Source of the DNA: Thiorhodovibrio sp.
Lineage (GTDB): Bacteria; Pseudomonadota; Gammaproteobacteria; Chromatiales; Chromatiaceae
Direction: 5' to 3'
Length of the DNA stretch: 5,982 bases
Assembly: GCA_007128075.1 (NCBI GenBank)
Contig: SKYD01000136.1
Span: 1-5,982 of the forward strand
In this document: positions 1 through 5,727 of the stretch, one piece after another
How the letters are laid out: each line of letters starts with the position of its first letter
How positions within the stretch are numbered: the first letter of the stretch is position 1
Notes under the pieces: model-generated
Databases searched by the model: none
Seen by the model: only the letters and a program-made list of their open reading frames with translations
Told to the model about the DNA's origin: nothing
Made by a program: the position numbers and the translations under genes

Positions 1-833
1 ACCAACACGCCATGCTCAGCCTCGTTGGTCATTTTAGCACCTAAGAGCGACAGCAATGTTGAATAACGCTCGCCAATGCGCTGGCGCTGGCGGCATTCTT
101 GCTCAAAAATCTCTAGCTTGGTGAGCAGCACCGCTGCCTGTAGCGTATCCAGACGACCATTGATCCCCAACCGCTCATGCTGATAGCGCTGTTCTTGACC
201 ATGATTGCGAATCTGGCGCAACGCCTTTGCCAGCGCGGCATCTTGGGTAAAGCAGGCACCGCCATCGCCATAGCAGCCTAAGGGTTTTGAGGGAAAAAAC
301 GAGGTGCAGCCGATGGTACCCAAACTGCCAGAACGCCGCCCTTGAATCGTGGCTCCAAAACTTTGCGCCGCGTCTTCGATGACTGGCAACCCATGCGCGG
401 CGGCAATGGCGTTGATGTCTTGATGATAGCATTGGCCATACAAGGACACTGGCAAGATCGCCTTGGTTTTGGCGGTGATTGCTGGCGCGATTAGATCAGG
501 ATTGAGATTGTAAGTGGCGGGGTCGATATCGACAAACACTGGAATCGCGCCGAGTAGAGCAATGGTCTCGACCGTGGCAAAAAAGCTAAACGGTGTGGTG
601 ATGACCTCATCGCCAGGGCCGATCTCAAGTGCCATGAGTGCGGCAAGTAGGGCATCAGTGCCGCTGGAGACTGCGATACAGTGATCAACGCCCACCAAAG
701 CCGCCAGTTGTGCTTCCAGCTCAAGCACTTCTTGCCCCATGATGTATTGCCCGTGTTGCAACACAGTCTGCAAGCGGGTTTGTAGGGGGGCTTGAATGCG
801 TTGGTATTGAGCGGCAAGATCAATGAATTGCAC
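1..833 (-). CDS. wbpE: DegT/DnrJ/EryC1/StrS sugar aminotransferase, WbpE-like (3' end beyond window)
   Basis: This is a PLP-dependent aminotransferase that adds an amino group to a keto sugar nucleotide. The closest family I recognise is WbpE/WlbA-pathway enzymes, which make UDP-2-acetamido-3-amino-2,3-dideoxy-glucuronate for O-antigen. About 277 codons are present, from MQFIDLAAQY through VSSGTDALLAAL, PVSLYGQC and VIEDAAQSFGA. The PLP lysine is K183 in SFFPSKPLGCYGDGG, and the reading continues through NGRLDTLQAA to the window edge. The family is usually about 360 residues, so the last quarter is missing. I checked the frame line by line and found no frameshift. The start is GTG at 833: an in-frame TAA lies just upstream, no ATG is available, and AAAGG sits 7 bases before it. 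The gene is 75 bases after fccB, beyond a hairpin, so it is probably a separate unit in surface polysaccharide synthesis. Family is certain; the exact sugar substrate is inferred from remembered similarity. Confidence 0.9.
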   Translation of the reverse strand, partial: MQFIDLAAQYQRIQAPLQTRLQTVLQHGQYIMGQEVLELEAQLAALVGVDHCIAVSSGTDALLAALMALEIGPGDEVITTPFSFFATVETIALLGAIPVFVDIDPATYNLNPDLIAPAITAKTKAILPVSLYGQCYHQDINAIAAAHGLPVIEDAAQSFGATIQGRRSGSLGTIGCTSFFPSKPLGCYGDGGACFTQDAALAKALRQIRNHGQEQRYQHERLGINGRLDTLQAAVLLTKLEIFEQECRQRQRIGERYSTLLSLLGAKMTNEAEHGVL

Positions 834-867
834 GCGATGACCTTTGGGAAAAAATGGCTGTTAAACA

Positions 868-889
868 TGTGCGCCCAGGCGGGCGCACA
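868..889 (-). terminator. Hairpin after fccB, probable terminator
   Basis: A perfect 9-bp inverted repeat (TGTGCGCCC / GGGCGCACA) with a 4-base loop begins 20 bases after the fccB stop codon. On the minus strand it is followed by TGTTTAA, which is only a weak T-tract. The GC-rich stem and its place between two functionally different genes favour a transcription terminator for the ank-fccAB operon. The poor T-run means it may be leaky, or may protect the 3' end of the message instead. Confidence 0.55.
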
Positions 890-908
890 AAAGAGTCGAG
901 ATGATGAA

Positions 909-2201
909 TTAGCCGAAGCTGTCATCGATGATATTGTTATACCAGCTATGGGCGTAACTGACCTCGCGCGCCAGTGCCCAGGCAGGCGCATCCATCGGCG
1001 TTAAGCCGCCGGCACCGTCCACTCCGACAATAGTCTCACCATCCTCACTGAGCCGATACACCGCCGCCACCGAGATGCCATAGTTTTTGCCAACAATCGA
1101 GTAACAGGTGTTGACATAGGACGGAATGCCCGGCTCCTCACCTTTGAAACGAGCGAGAATCGCCGCCACTGCCACCTTGGCTTGGCTATTGGCAGAATAG
1201 GCGGATTTGGGCATGGTGGTGGCGATACAGGCATCGCCAATCACATAAATGCCTTTGTGTTGTTTGGACTCAAAGGTCTTCATGTCCACTGGACACCAAC
1301 CGCTGTCGTCGGTCAGGCCAGTGTCGATGGCGATCTGTCCGGCAGTCTGCGGCGGGATGAGGTTGATGACATCACCGGTAAAATCATCATTAAAATCAGT
1401 CTCAACAGTCATGGTTTCGGGATCAATGCTGATCACCGCAGAATCAGGCCCTGGATGCCATTCGATCATGCTGTTGTCGGTGCCATAGCCGTAGAGCCGC
1501 TCCCAGCCCTGAATAAATAGCCCCTGCTTGGAAAAGCCCGCCTTGGAGTCGAGAATGATCACCTTGGATTTGGGCTTGTATTGTTGCAGATACATGGCAA
1601 TCTGGCTGGCGCGCTCATAGGGCCCAGGTGGACAGCGGAATGGCTCGGCAGGAGCGGCAATGATCACCACGCCGCCGTCGTCCATCGCCTCCAGTTGGGC
1701 GCGCAACAGCCGCGTTTGCTCACCTGCCTGCCAAGCATGAGGGATTTTAGTCGCCACCTCGGCACTATAGCCCTCGATCTTGTCATAGCTGAGTGAGATG
1801 CCTGGCGAGACCACACAGGCATCATAGCTGATCGTCTGCCCCTCGGCGGTCTTGACACTGCGCTGGTCAGGATCAATCCCCGTGACTTGATCGTGAAGCA
1901 CCGTCACGCCATGGCCGCGCAGCCCATCATAGTTGTGCATGATGCGCTCGACGGGGCGCACACCGCTGATCACCTCGTTGCTCATATAACAGGTGTAATA
2001 GGTGCGATGCGGCTCAATGATCGTGACCTCAACACTGGGGTCGGCGGCTTTAAGATATTTCGCGGCAGTTGCCCCACCCGTGCCGCCACCGACAATCACC
2101 ACTTTTTTGGCCGCTGCCCGAGCAATGTGTGGCATACCCAGCAGGCTGACTGCTGCCAAAGCGCCGCTGGTTTTTACAAAATCGCGTCGTTTCATCATCA
2201 T
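909..2201 (-). CDS. fccB: Flavocytochrome c sulfide dehydrogenase, flavoprotein subunit FccB
   Basis: FccB is the FAD-carrying catalytic subunit that oxidises sulfide in the periplasm and passes electrons to the haems of FccA. The 430-residue protein begins with a Tat signal (KRRDFVK, then a hydrophobic stretch) with a likely cut after A29 in IARA. The dinucleotide-binding motif VVIVGGGTGGATAA is at 34-47. C71 in TCYMSNEV matches the cysteine that binds FAD covalently, and C190 (FRCPPGPYE) and C366 (NTCYSI) match the active-site disulfide. With a 29-residue signal these fall at mature positions 42, 161 and 337, the numbers known for Allochromatium vinosum. The C-terminus (SWYNNI...DSFG) is also family-typical. 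Three ATGs are in a row; the first fits best, 9 bases after GGAG. The gene starts 27 bases after fccA with no room for a promoter of its own. All key residues are intact, so I expect an active enzyme. Confidence 0.97.
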   Translation of the reverse strand: MMMKRRDFVKTSGALAAVSLLGMPHIARAAAKKVVIVGGGTGGATAAKYLKAADPSVEVTIIEPHRTYYTCYMSNEVISGVRPVERIMHNYDGLRGHGVTVLHDQVTGIDPDQRSVKTAEGQTISYDACVVSPGISLSYDKIEGYSAEVATKIPHAWQAGEQTRLLRAQLEAMDDGGVVIIAAPAEPFRCPPGPYERASQIAMYLQQYKPKSKVIILDSKAGFSKQGLFIQGWERLYGYGTDNSMIEWHPGPDSAVISIDPETMTVETDFNDDFTGDVINLIPPQTAGQIAIDTGLTDDSGWCPVDMKTFESKQHKGIYVIGDACIATTMPKSAYSANSQAKVAVAAILARFKGEEPGIPSYVNTCYSIVGKNYGISVAAVYRLSEDGETIVGVDGAGGLTPMDAPAWALAREVSYAHSWYNNIIDDSFG

Positions 2202-2228
2202 TTTGCAATTCTCCCCTTCGTGTCCGTG

Positions 2229-2843
2229 TTATTGCTGGCTGGCATAAAATGCCCAGACGGCCTCAAGCCCTTCTTCGCCATGGGTATCGATCAGCCGCTC
2301 CAGCTCGGTGGCCATTCTGCGCTCCATCGGGCGGCGATAGGCCAGAAAATCTTCCATGGTGTAGCGCAGATAGGGTGTCCATTGTCCAGCGAGGATGTGG
2401 TATTCCTCTTCATCGGCTAGGGGTCTGCCGCCCTCGATATGACAGCGTTCACAGTGCTGCTGGTGCATCGCCTCGCCAGCGGCGACAAGGCTTTCATCAA
2501 AGGGCTGGGGCGCAGGGCGAAAGGTCTGCTGCTTGAAATACTCCGCCATTTTCTCAAAATCGCTGGTGCTATAGCCCTTGGCGATGCGATCCATGACCGT
2601 GGAGTAAATCGTCCCGTCCTTAAAGCCCTCCATGGTTTCCACAAAAACAGTGGGATCCATTTCGGCAATACTAGGAATCGCCGGTCCGACACTGTTGCCA
2701 ACTGTTCCGTGACAGCCAGCACAGGTGTCAGACAGCATGGTTGCCGTCATGCCACTGTCAGCAACAACGGTGGCACTCAGCCCAAGCAGCAGCGTGCCAG
2801 CACCTAACACTAGGCGCAAAGATTTGTTATTATATTCAGTCAT
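2229..2843 (-). CDS. fccA: Flavocytochrome c sulfide dehydrogenase, dihaem cytochrome subunit FccA
   Basis: FccA takes electrons from the FAD of FccB and hands them to a periplasmic electron acceptor, probably a small cytochrome c. The 204-residue protein has a Sec signal peptide (hydrophobic 10-27, likely cut after A28 in TVVA). Two class I cytochrome c domains follow, with haem motifs CAGCH at 41-45 and CERCH at 131-135. M84 and M177 (or M173) are likely axial methionines, by analogy with c4-type dihaem cytochromes; that is inference. Stretches such as HILAGQWTPYL and the ending FAFYASQQ-like WAFYASQQ are typical of the Chromatium-type dihaem subunit rather than the monohaem type. AAGGAGG lies 7 bases before the ATG, an excellent ribosome site. 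The gene is 34 bases after the ankyrin gene and 27 before fccB, so the three are almost certainly cotranscribed. FccA (Sec) and FccB (Tat) use different export routes, so they must assemble outside the membrane. Confidence 0.96.
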   Translation of the reverse strand: MTEYNNKSLRLVLGAGTLLLGLSATVVADSGMTATMLSDTCAGCHGTVGNSVGPAIPSIAEMDPTVFVETMEGFKDGTIYSTVMDRIAKGYSTSDFEKMAEYFKQQTFRPAPQPFDESLVAAGEAMHQQHCERCHIEGGRPLADEEEYHILAGQWTPYLRYTMEDFLAYRRPMERRMATELERLIDTHGEEGLEAVWAFYASQQ

Positions 2844-2877
2844 TTGTCATCCTCCTTCGTTAAATCAATCAGCATGG

Positions 2878-3834
2878 TTACTGTGATTGCAGCATTGCAA
2901 CAATGCCGGCTTTATTGGCGCTACGCGCCATATCCAGTGCGCTGCGACCGCTGGCGTTGGTTAAACTGGCATCGGCACCAGCAGCCAACAGCGGCGTAAT
3001 CAGCTCGACCTGACCGGTTTCCACCGCTGCCATCAGCGGTGTCATCCCGTCGTCATCTTGAAGATTCGGATCTGCACCTGCCGTGAGCAACGCATCAGCG
3101 ACCTGTTGATGGCCATTGCGGGTTGCCCAATACAATGCGGTTGCACCGATGTCATCGCGCAAATCCAGCATGGCCCCCGCATCAATCAATTGCTGCACCA
3201 CCGCCAGTTGCCCTTGATCGGCAGCCATCATCAAGGGTGTATCACCCTCTTCATCACGGCCATCGATGATCGCGCCCGCTGCAAGCAGACGGTCAACAAC
3301 CTCGACATAACCGCGCTCAGCAGCCATCATCAGCGCGGTGCGTCGATGGCGATCCGCCGCCTTGGGATCCGCGCCGCGCATCAACAATTGCTCGACCATG
3401 TGGACGATGCCATAGCGTGAGGCGATCATCAGTGCGTCCCAGCCGGCGCGGGTGCGATCATGGACATGCGCCTCGCGCTCAATCAGCAGCGCGCTGATGC
3501 CGATATGGCCATGTTCAGCGGCAAAGGTCAACGCGGTGCAGCCAACCACCGTCCGCGCATTGACATCTGCGCCACGGTTTAACAGCACTGCCACCGCATC
3601 CATGGCACCAATCTCCACCGCCATCATCAACGCGGTTTTCCCAAACTCATTGGCAGCATCCACCGACGCACCTTGATCGAGCAGGGTGTTGATGGCATCG
3701 CTGTCTCCCACCATCGCCGCCAGACGCAATTCTTTTTCCAGATCATAGGCCCAGCTTGATGTGCCAACACAACCAAGCACGAGCCCTAAAGTCAGCGAGA
3801 CGATGCGCACAAATCGATGTGGATTTGGGGTCAT
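2878..3834 (-). CDS. Secreted (periplasmic) ankyrin-repeat protein, first gene of the fccAB operon
   Basis: This 318-residue protein is a signal peptide plus an ankyrin solenoid and nothing else. The signal has basic residues up to R10, a hydrophobic core at 11-22 and a likely Sec cut after A29 (SSWA, then YDLEKE). A cysteine at 22 (VLGC) resembles a lipobox poorly because position -2 is Leu, so a lipoprotein is less likely. Ankyrin units start at 65, 98, 131, 164, 197, 230 and 263, exactly 33 residues apart. They show TALMMAAERGYVEVVDRLL-type helices and GAD loops, with an N-terminal cap at 30-62 and a C-terminal cap from 296. Ankyrin repeats bind other proteins and have no catalytic residues. 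The start is supported by GAGG 8 bases before the ATG. Its place directly before fccA suggests a partner in FccAB maturation, stability or docking, but the sequence does not say which. Confidence 0.93.
   Translation of the reverse strand: MTPNPHRFVRIVSLTLGLVLGCVGTSSWAYDLEKELRLAAMVGDSDAINTLLDQGASVDAANEFGKTALMMAVEIGAMDAVAVLLNRGADVNARTVVGCTALTFAAEHGHIGISALLIEREAHVHDRTRAGWDALMIASRYGIVHMVEQLLMRGADPKAADRHRRTALMMAAERGYVEVVDRLLAAGAIIDGRDEEGDTPLMMAADQGQLAVVQQLIDAGAMLDLRDDIGATALYWATRNGHQQVADALLTAGADPNLQDDDGMTPLMAAVETGQVELITPLLAAGADASLTNASGRSALDMARSANKAGIVAMLQSQ
2950..3642 (-). repeat. Seven in-register 99-bp ankyrin-coding repeats
   Basis: Seven consecutive 99-bp units encode the seven full 33-residue ankyrin repeats, with unit starts at 3642, 3543, 3444, 3345, 3246, 3147 and 3048. 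Some similarity survives at the DNA level: GCCATCATCA recurs at 3224, 3323 and 3620, offsets of 99 and 297. The units are otherwise diverged, so this is an old internal duplication under protein constraint rather than a recent tandem array. Confidence 0.8.
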
Positions 3835-3929
3835 CTTGAATACCTCAAATATATACTAAGGATACGCCTGAAACAGGATGAACGAGCTTAAGCCAAGGAC
3901 GGCGGCGGTCGTTCATCCAAAATGCACGC
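3835..3929 (-). other. Non-coding gap between the NapC-like gene and the ankyrin gene
   Basis: This 95-base gap holds a long inverted repeat (listed separately) and the leader of the ank-fccAB operon. Next to the ankyrin start there is a good ribosome site (GAGG) preceded by an AT-rich stretch, TAGTATATATTT on the minus strand, which could hold a -10 box. No convincing -35 box was found at 16-18 bases from it. Whether ank-fccAB starts its own transcript here or reads through from the cytochrome gene cannot be decided by eye. Confidence 0.4.
3876..3918 (-). repeat. 10-bp perfect inverted repeat, possible terminator or control element
   Basis: GGATGAACGA at 3876-3885 and TCGTTCATCC at 3909-3918 are perfect inverse copies separated by 23 bases. 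The repeat starts 12 bases after the NapC-like stop codon, and on the minus strand it is followed by TGTTTC. The position suits a terminator or attenuator between the cytochrome gene and ank-fccAB. The large loop and the absence of a real T-run make a classical factor-independent terminator doubtful; a protein-binding site for the operon is an alternative. Confidence 0.45.
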
Positions 3930-4472
3930 TCAGTCATCAGGGCGAACTGGCATGTTATGAACAAAGGCTTTATGGCATTCAATGCAGGTTTGCCCTTGAT
4001 CCTCAGCACGGGAATGACGCAGACGCGCTGAACGCCCCTGTTCTGATAGGTCCATATTTTTTAGCTCATGGCAGGTTCGGCACTCCCGTGAGTCGGTGCG
4101 CTCCATTTTATCCCAGACCACAGTCGCCATGTGCCAGCGGCGCGCCTCAAATTTTTCAGGTGTGTTGATTGTGCCGACAATCTCATGGTACACATCTTTG
4201 ATGGCAATGACCTTGTCAACCATTTTGGGAATCAATGGCTTAGCGACATGACAATCGGCACAGCTTGCTTGTACACCAGAAGGGTTTTTATAATGCAAAC
4301 TGTCTTGATACTCCAGATAATTGGTTTGCATCGTGTGACAAGACACGCAAAATTCCGTGGTATTGGTGTACTCAAGCGTGGCACTGAACGCCGCCGCAAA
4401 TAGAATACCACCGATAAAAATTGCAAGTGGAATTAGAATTTTCTTGCGAAATAGGCCTTTAATTGAAGGCAT
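3930..4472 (-). CDS. NapC/NirT-family membrane-anchored tetrahaem cytochrome c
   Basis: Members of this family sit in the inner membrane, take electrons from quinol (or return them) and pass them to periplasmic redox enzymes. The 180-residue form has one N-terminal membrane anchor at about 10-32 that is not followed by a clear cut site. Four haem motifs follow: CVSCH 42-46, CADCH 71-75, CRTCH 131-135 and CIECH 163-167. The Met two residues after the first motif (CVSCHTM) matches the unusual haem 1 ligation pattern known from NrfH. Length and haem spacing are standard. I chose the ATG at 4472 (MPSIKGLF) because AGGAG lies 7 bases before it; an in-frame ATG at 4490 would bury that site in the gene and has no good one itself. 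No nap, nir, nrf or tor gene is next to it; its neighbours are ank-fccAB, so its redox partner is open. Confidence 0.92.
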   Translation of the reverse strand: MPSIKGLFRKKILIPLAIFIGGILFAAAFSATLEYTNTTEFCVSCHTMQTNYLEYQDSLHYKNPSGVQASCADCHVAKPLIPKMVDKVIAIKDVYHEIVGTINTPEKFEARRWHMATVVWDKMERTDSRECRTCHELKNMDLSEQGRSARLRHSRAEDQGQTCIECHKAFVHNMPVRPDD

Positions 4473-4518
4473 GCCATCTCTCCTGGTCATCTCTCGTCAA
4501 CGAAAACGCCAATGTTCA

Positions 4519-4534
4519 CGGCATCTAGATGCCG
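4519..4534. promoter_or_regulatory. Perfect 16-bp palindrome, candidate operator
   Basis: CGGCATCTAGATGCCG is a perfect 16-bp palindrome with no spacer. Without a loop it is a poor RNA hairpin, so a binding site for a dimeric DNA-binding protein is the likelier role. Its centre lies exactly 20 bp, about two helical turns, from the centre of the FNR-like site. I do not recognise the regulator. Confidence 0.5.
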
Positions 4535-4539
4535 AGCAA

Positions 4540-4553
4540 TTGATAATTATCAT
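4540..4553. promoter_or_regulatory. FNR/Anr-type site (TTGAT-N4-ATCAT), alternatively Fur-like
   Basis: TTGATAATTATCAT matches the FNR/Anr consensus TTGAT-N4-ATCAA at 9 of 10 fixed positions. It is centred 74.5 bases before the ATG of the NapC-like gene, a gene class often switched on at low oxygen. The same bases also resemble a Fur box: TGATAATTATCATT agrees with the core TGATAATCATTATC at 11 of 14 positions by hand count. I favour FNR because of the gene it precedes, but the sequence cannot separate the two. Confidence 0.5.
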
Positions 4554-4663
4554 TCTTCCTGAGTAGAGATATTACGGGATCATGGCACCGCTGCCAAGTC
4601 ATAAAGACATTCGCAGCAGTCAAATCAGCAGAAACAGGCGGTGGGCTTAGCGGCGGGTTGGTA

Positions 4664-5593
4664 TTAAACGATGGGATAGCGGTCTCTCATATACAAACAC
4701 ACCAGATTGGAGACGCTGCGTAAGACATTGCTGCGGGCGGTGATCCATGTCGTGTATGAGTCGGTGCGTTGACTGCGTTCAATAATCCCAATGTAGGTGT
4801 AGGCATGTTCGCCGCCACGACGGGTGTTGCAGACAATAATCCCCATGGTGCCGCAGAGCATGGCCGTCGAGCCAGTTTTATGATAATTGCGGACATCGGC
4901 TGGCATACTTGGCACACCGCGGGTGCTGCGGTTATTGTTCGGCAGCCCCATGATATCCAACACCTCACGCGCCTGTGGCATCTGGTTGTGCCATAGCGCA
5001 TAGAGGAAGCGACTGTAATCGCGCGCTGAGGCCTGATTAAGATAAGTGCGACCACCAGGGGGAATAAATTCAACAATTTTGGTCTGCTGAAACACCCCTC
5101 CGGCCCAGCGTTTCAGCACCCGCTCGACATCTTGCGGGCCATTATTGCCGTTGTAACGGCTAACAATGCGCATCAGCTCGTTGGTGGCATCGTTGCCGCT
5201 GCGTTGAATCATCTGCACCATGAGATCGCGCACGGCACTGGTGTAAGGCAGCCGCGCACCCTGCTCGCGGGAAGTGTAGAAAAACGCCTGCGCCACAAAA
5301 GGTTTGAGCAAACTGGCCGCTTGCATCGGAACCTCTTCATTGATCGAGACCAGCTTTTCACGCGAGGTGAAATCATAAATCGACCACGAAGTGCGCTCAA
5401 TTGGGCTGATGAGCCTTTGCGCACGCATCTGTTGAACCAGTTGGTTGAGTTGGGTTTGTAGTGGGGCTTGGCCAGCAACCTGCGCCAGCGTCAGCGGCGT
5501 GGTGAGCGCCCCTGCACCCAATACTGCCATCTGGCTAAGAAAATGGCGGCGGCTGGGCATCAATGGAACAATGAGCGGAGACTGGTCGGACAT
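4664..5593 (-). CDS. Tat-exported serine hydrolase with class A beta-lactamase fold
   Basis: The 309-residue protein has a Tat signal (SRRHFLSQM at 14-22, then a hydrophobic stretch to about 37) and a penicillin-recognising serine hydrolase domain. The catalytic motifs are in order: SLLK at 94-97 (nucleophile S94, base K97), SGN at 132-134 and KTG at 239-241. In class A beta-lactamases the deacylating glutamate lies in ExxLN; here the matching stretch is RTYLN at 182-186, with Arg in place of Glu. This argues against strong antibiotic hydrolysis and for a peptidoglycan-related or unknown hydrolase; that is inference. The start at 5593 keeps the Tat motif near the N-terminus but has only a weak ribosome site. 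M12 is an alternative, also without a good site. The gene is 191 bases upstream of the cytochrome gene and appears to be its own unit. Confidence 0.88.
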   Translation of the reverse strand: MSDQSPLIVPLMPSRRHFLSQMAVLGAGALTTPLTLAQVAGQAPLQTQLNQLVQQMRAQRLISPIERTSWSIYDFTSREKLVSINEEVPMQAASLLKPFVAQAFFYTSREQGARLPYTSAVRDLMVQMIQRSGNDATNELMRIVSRYNGNNGPQDVERVLKRWAGGVFQQTKIVEFIPPGGRTYLNQASARDYSRFLYALWHNQMPQAREVLDIMGLPNNNRSTRGVPSMPADVRNYHKTGSTAMLCGTMGIIVCNTRRGGEHAYTYIGIIERSQRTDSYTTWITARSNVLRSVSNLVCLYMRDRYPIV

Positions 5594-5629
5594 CGTGGAA
5601 TTCTCGACAGCTTAGACAAATTTGGTATT

Positions 5630-5657
5630 AGCATAAGCCAAGCGTCAAAAATTTCAA
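5630..5657 (-). promoter_or_regulatory. Candidate sigma70 promoter of the serine hydrolase gene
   Basis: On the minus strand TTGAAA (5657-5652) and TATGCT (5635-5630) are 16 bases apart, matching the -35 consensus at 5 of 6 and the -10 at 4 of 6 positions. Transcription would begin near 5623, giving a leader of about 30 bases before the ATG at 5593. It is the best promoter-like pair in the 134-base gap. Confidence 0.45.
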
Positions 5658-5686
5658 GGGGGAGAGCAGAAAAAATTTAATGTTAG

Positions 5687-5701
5687 CTCAAACTGTTTGA
5701 G
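5687..5701 (-). terminator. Weak hairpin after the receiver-domain gene
   Basis: CTCAAA-CTG-TTTGAG forms a short AT-rich hairpin 26 bases after the stop codon of the receiver-domain gene. On the minus strand a T-rich run (ATTTTTT) follows, but only after about 10 further bases. The low stem stability and the offset T-run make it a tentative terminator. Confidence 0.3.
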
Positions 5702-5727
5702 TCGCTTGTTCATAAGCCACTTCAACG

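Larger units (their letters stand above)
4473..4663 (-). promoter_or_regulatory. Non-coding control region upstream of the NapC-like gene
   Basis: The right part (about 4560-4663) is the 3' side of the serine hydrolase gene. It has no clear terminator, only a short TGGCA-N4-TGCCA palindrome at 4583-4596. The left part, within about 80 bases of the cytochrome start, carries two palindromes listed separately. If the FNR-like site acted at the usual -41.5 position, transcription would begin near 4505 with a leader of about 33 bases. The -10 region expected from this (near 4512-4517) is a poor match, as is common at activator-dependent promoters. The start site is inference. Confidence 0.45.

Noticed and set aside
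491..991. Open frame of 166 codons on the minus strand
   Set aside because: It overlaps the aminotransferase in another frame and extends through the hairpin into fccB; the real frame there carries all the family motifs.
1887..2420. Long open frame on the plus strand (177 codons)
   Set aside because: It is opposite fccA and fccB, whose every domain matches known families; the plus-strand translation has no recognisable domain.
2820..2850. ATG directly after the AAGGAGG of fccA
   Set aside because: It touches the ribosome site with no spacing and reads into a TGA after four codons.
4473..4490. Upstream in-frame ATG at 4490 for the NapC-like gene
   Set aside because: The clear AGGAG site lies between it and the ATG at 4472, and the extra six residues are not typical of the family.
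4583..4596. TGGCAC sequence resembling a sigma54 -24 element, within TGGCA-N4-TGCCA
   Set aside because: No GC element follows at the -12 distance, and the arms are only 5 bp, too short for a terminator.
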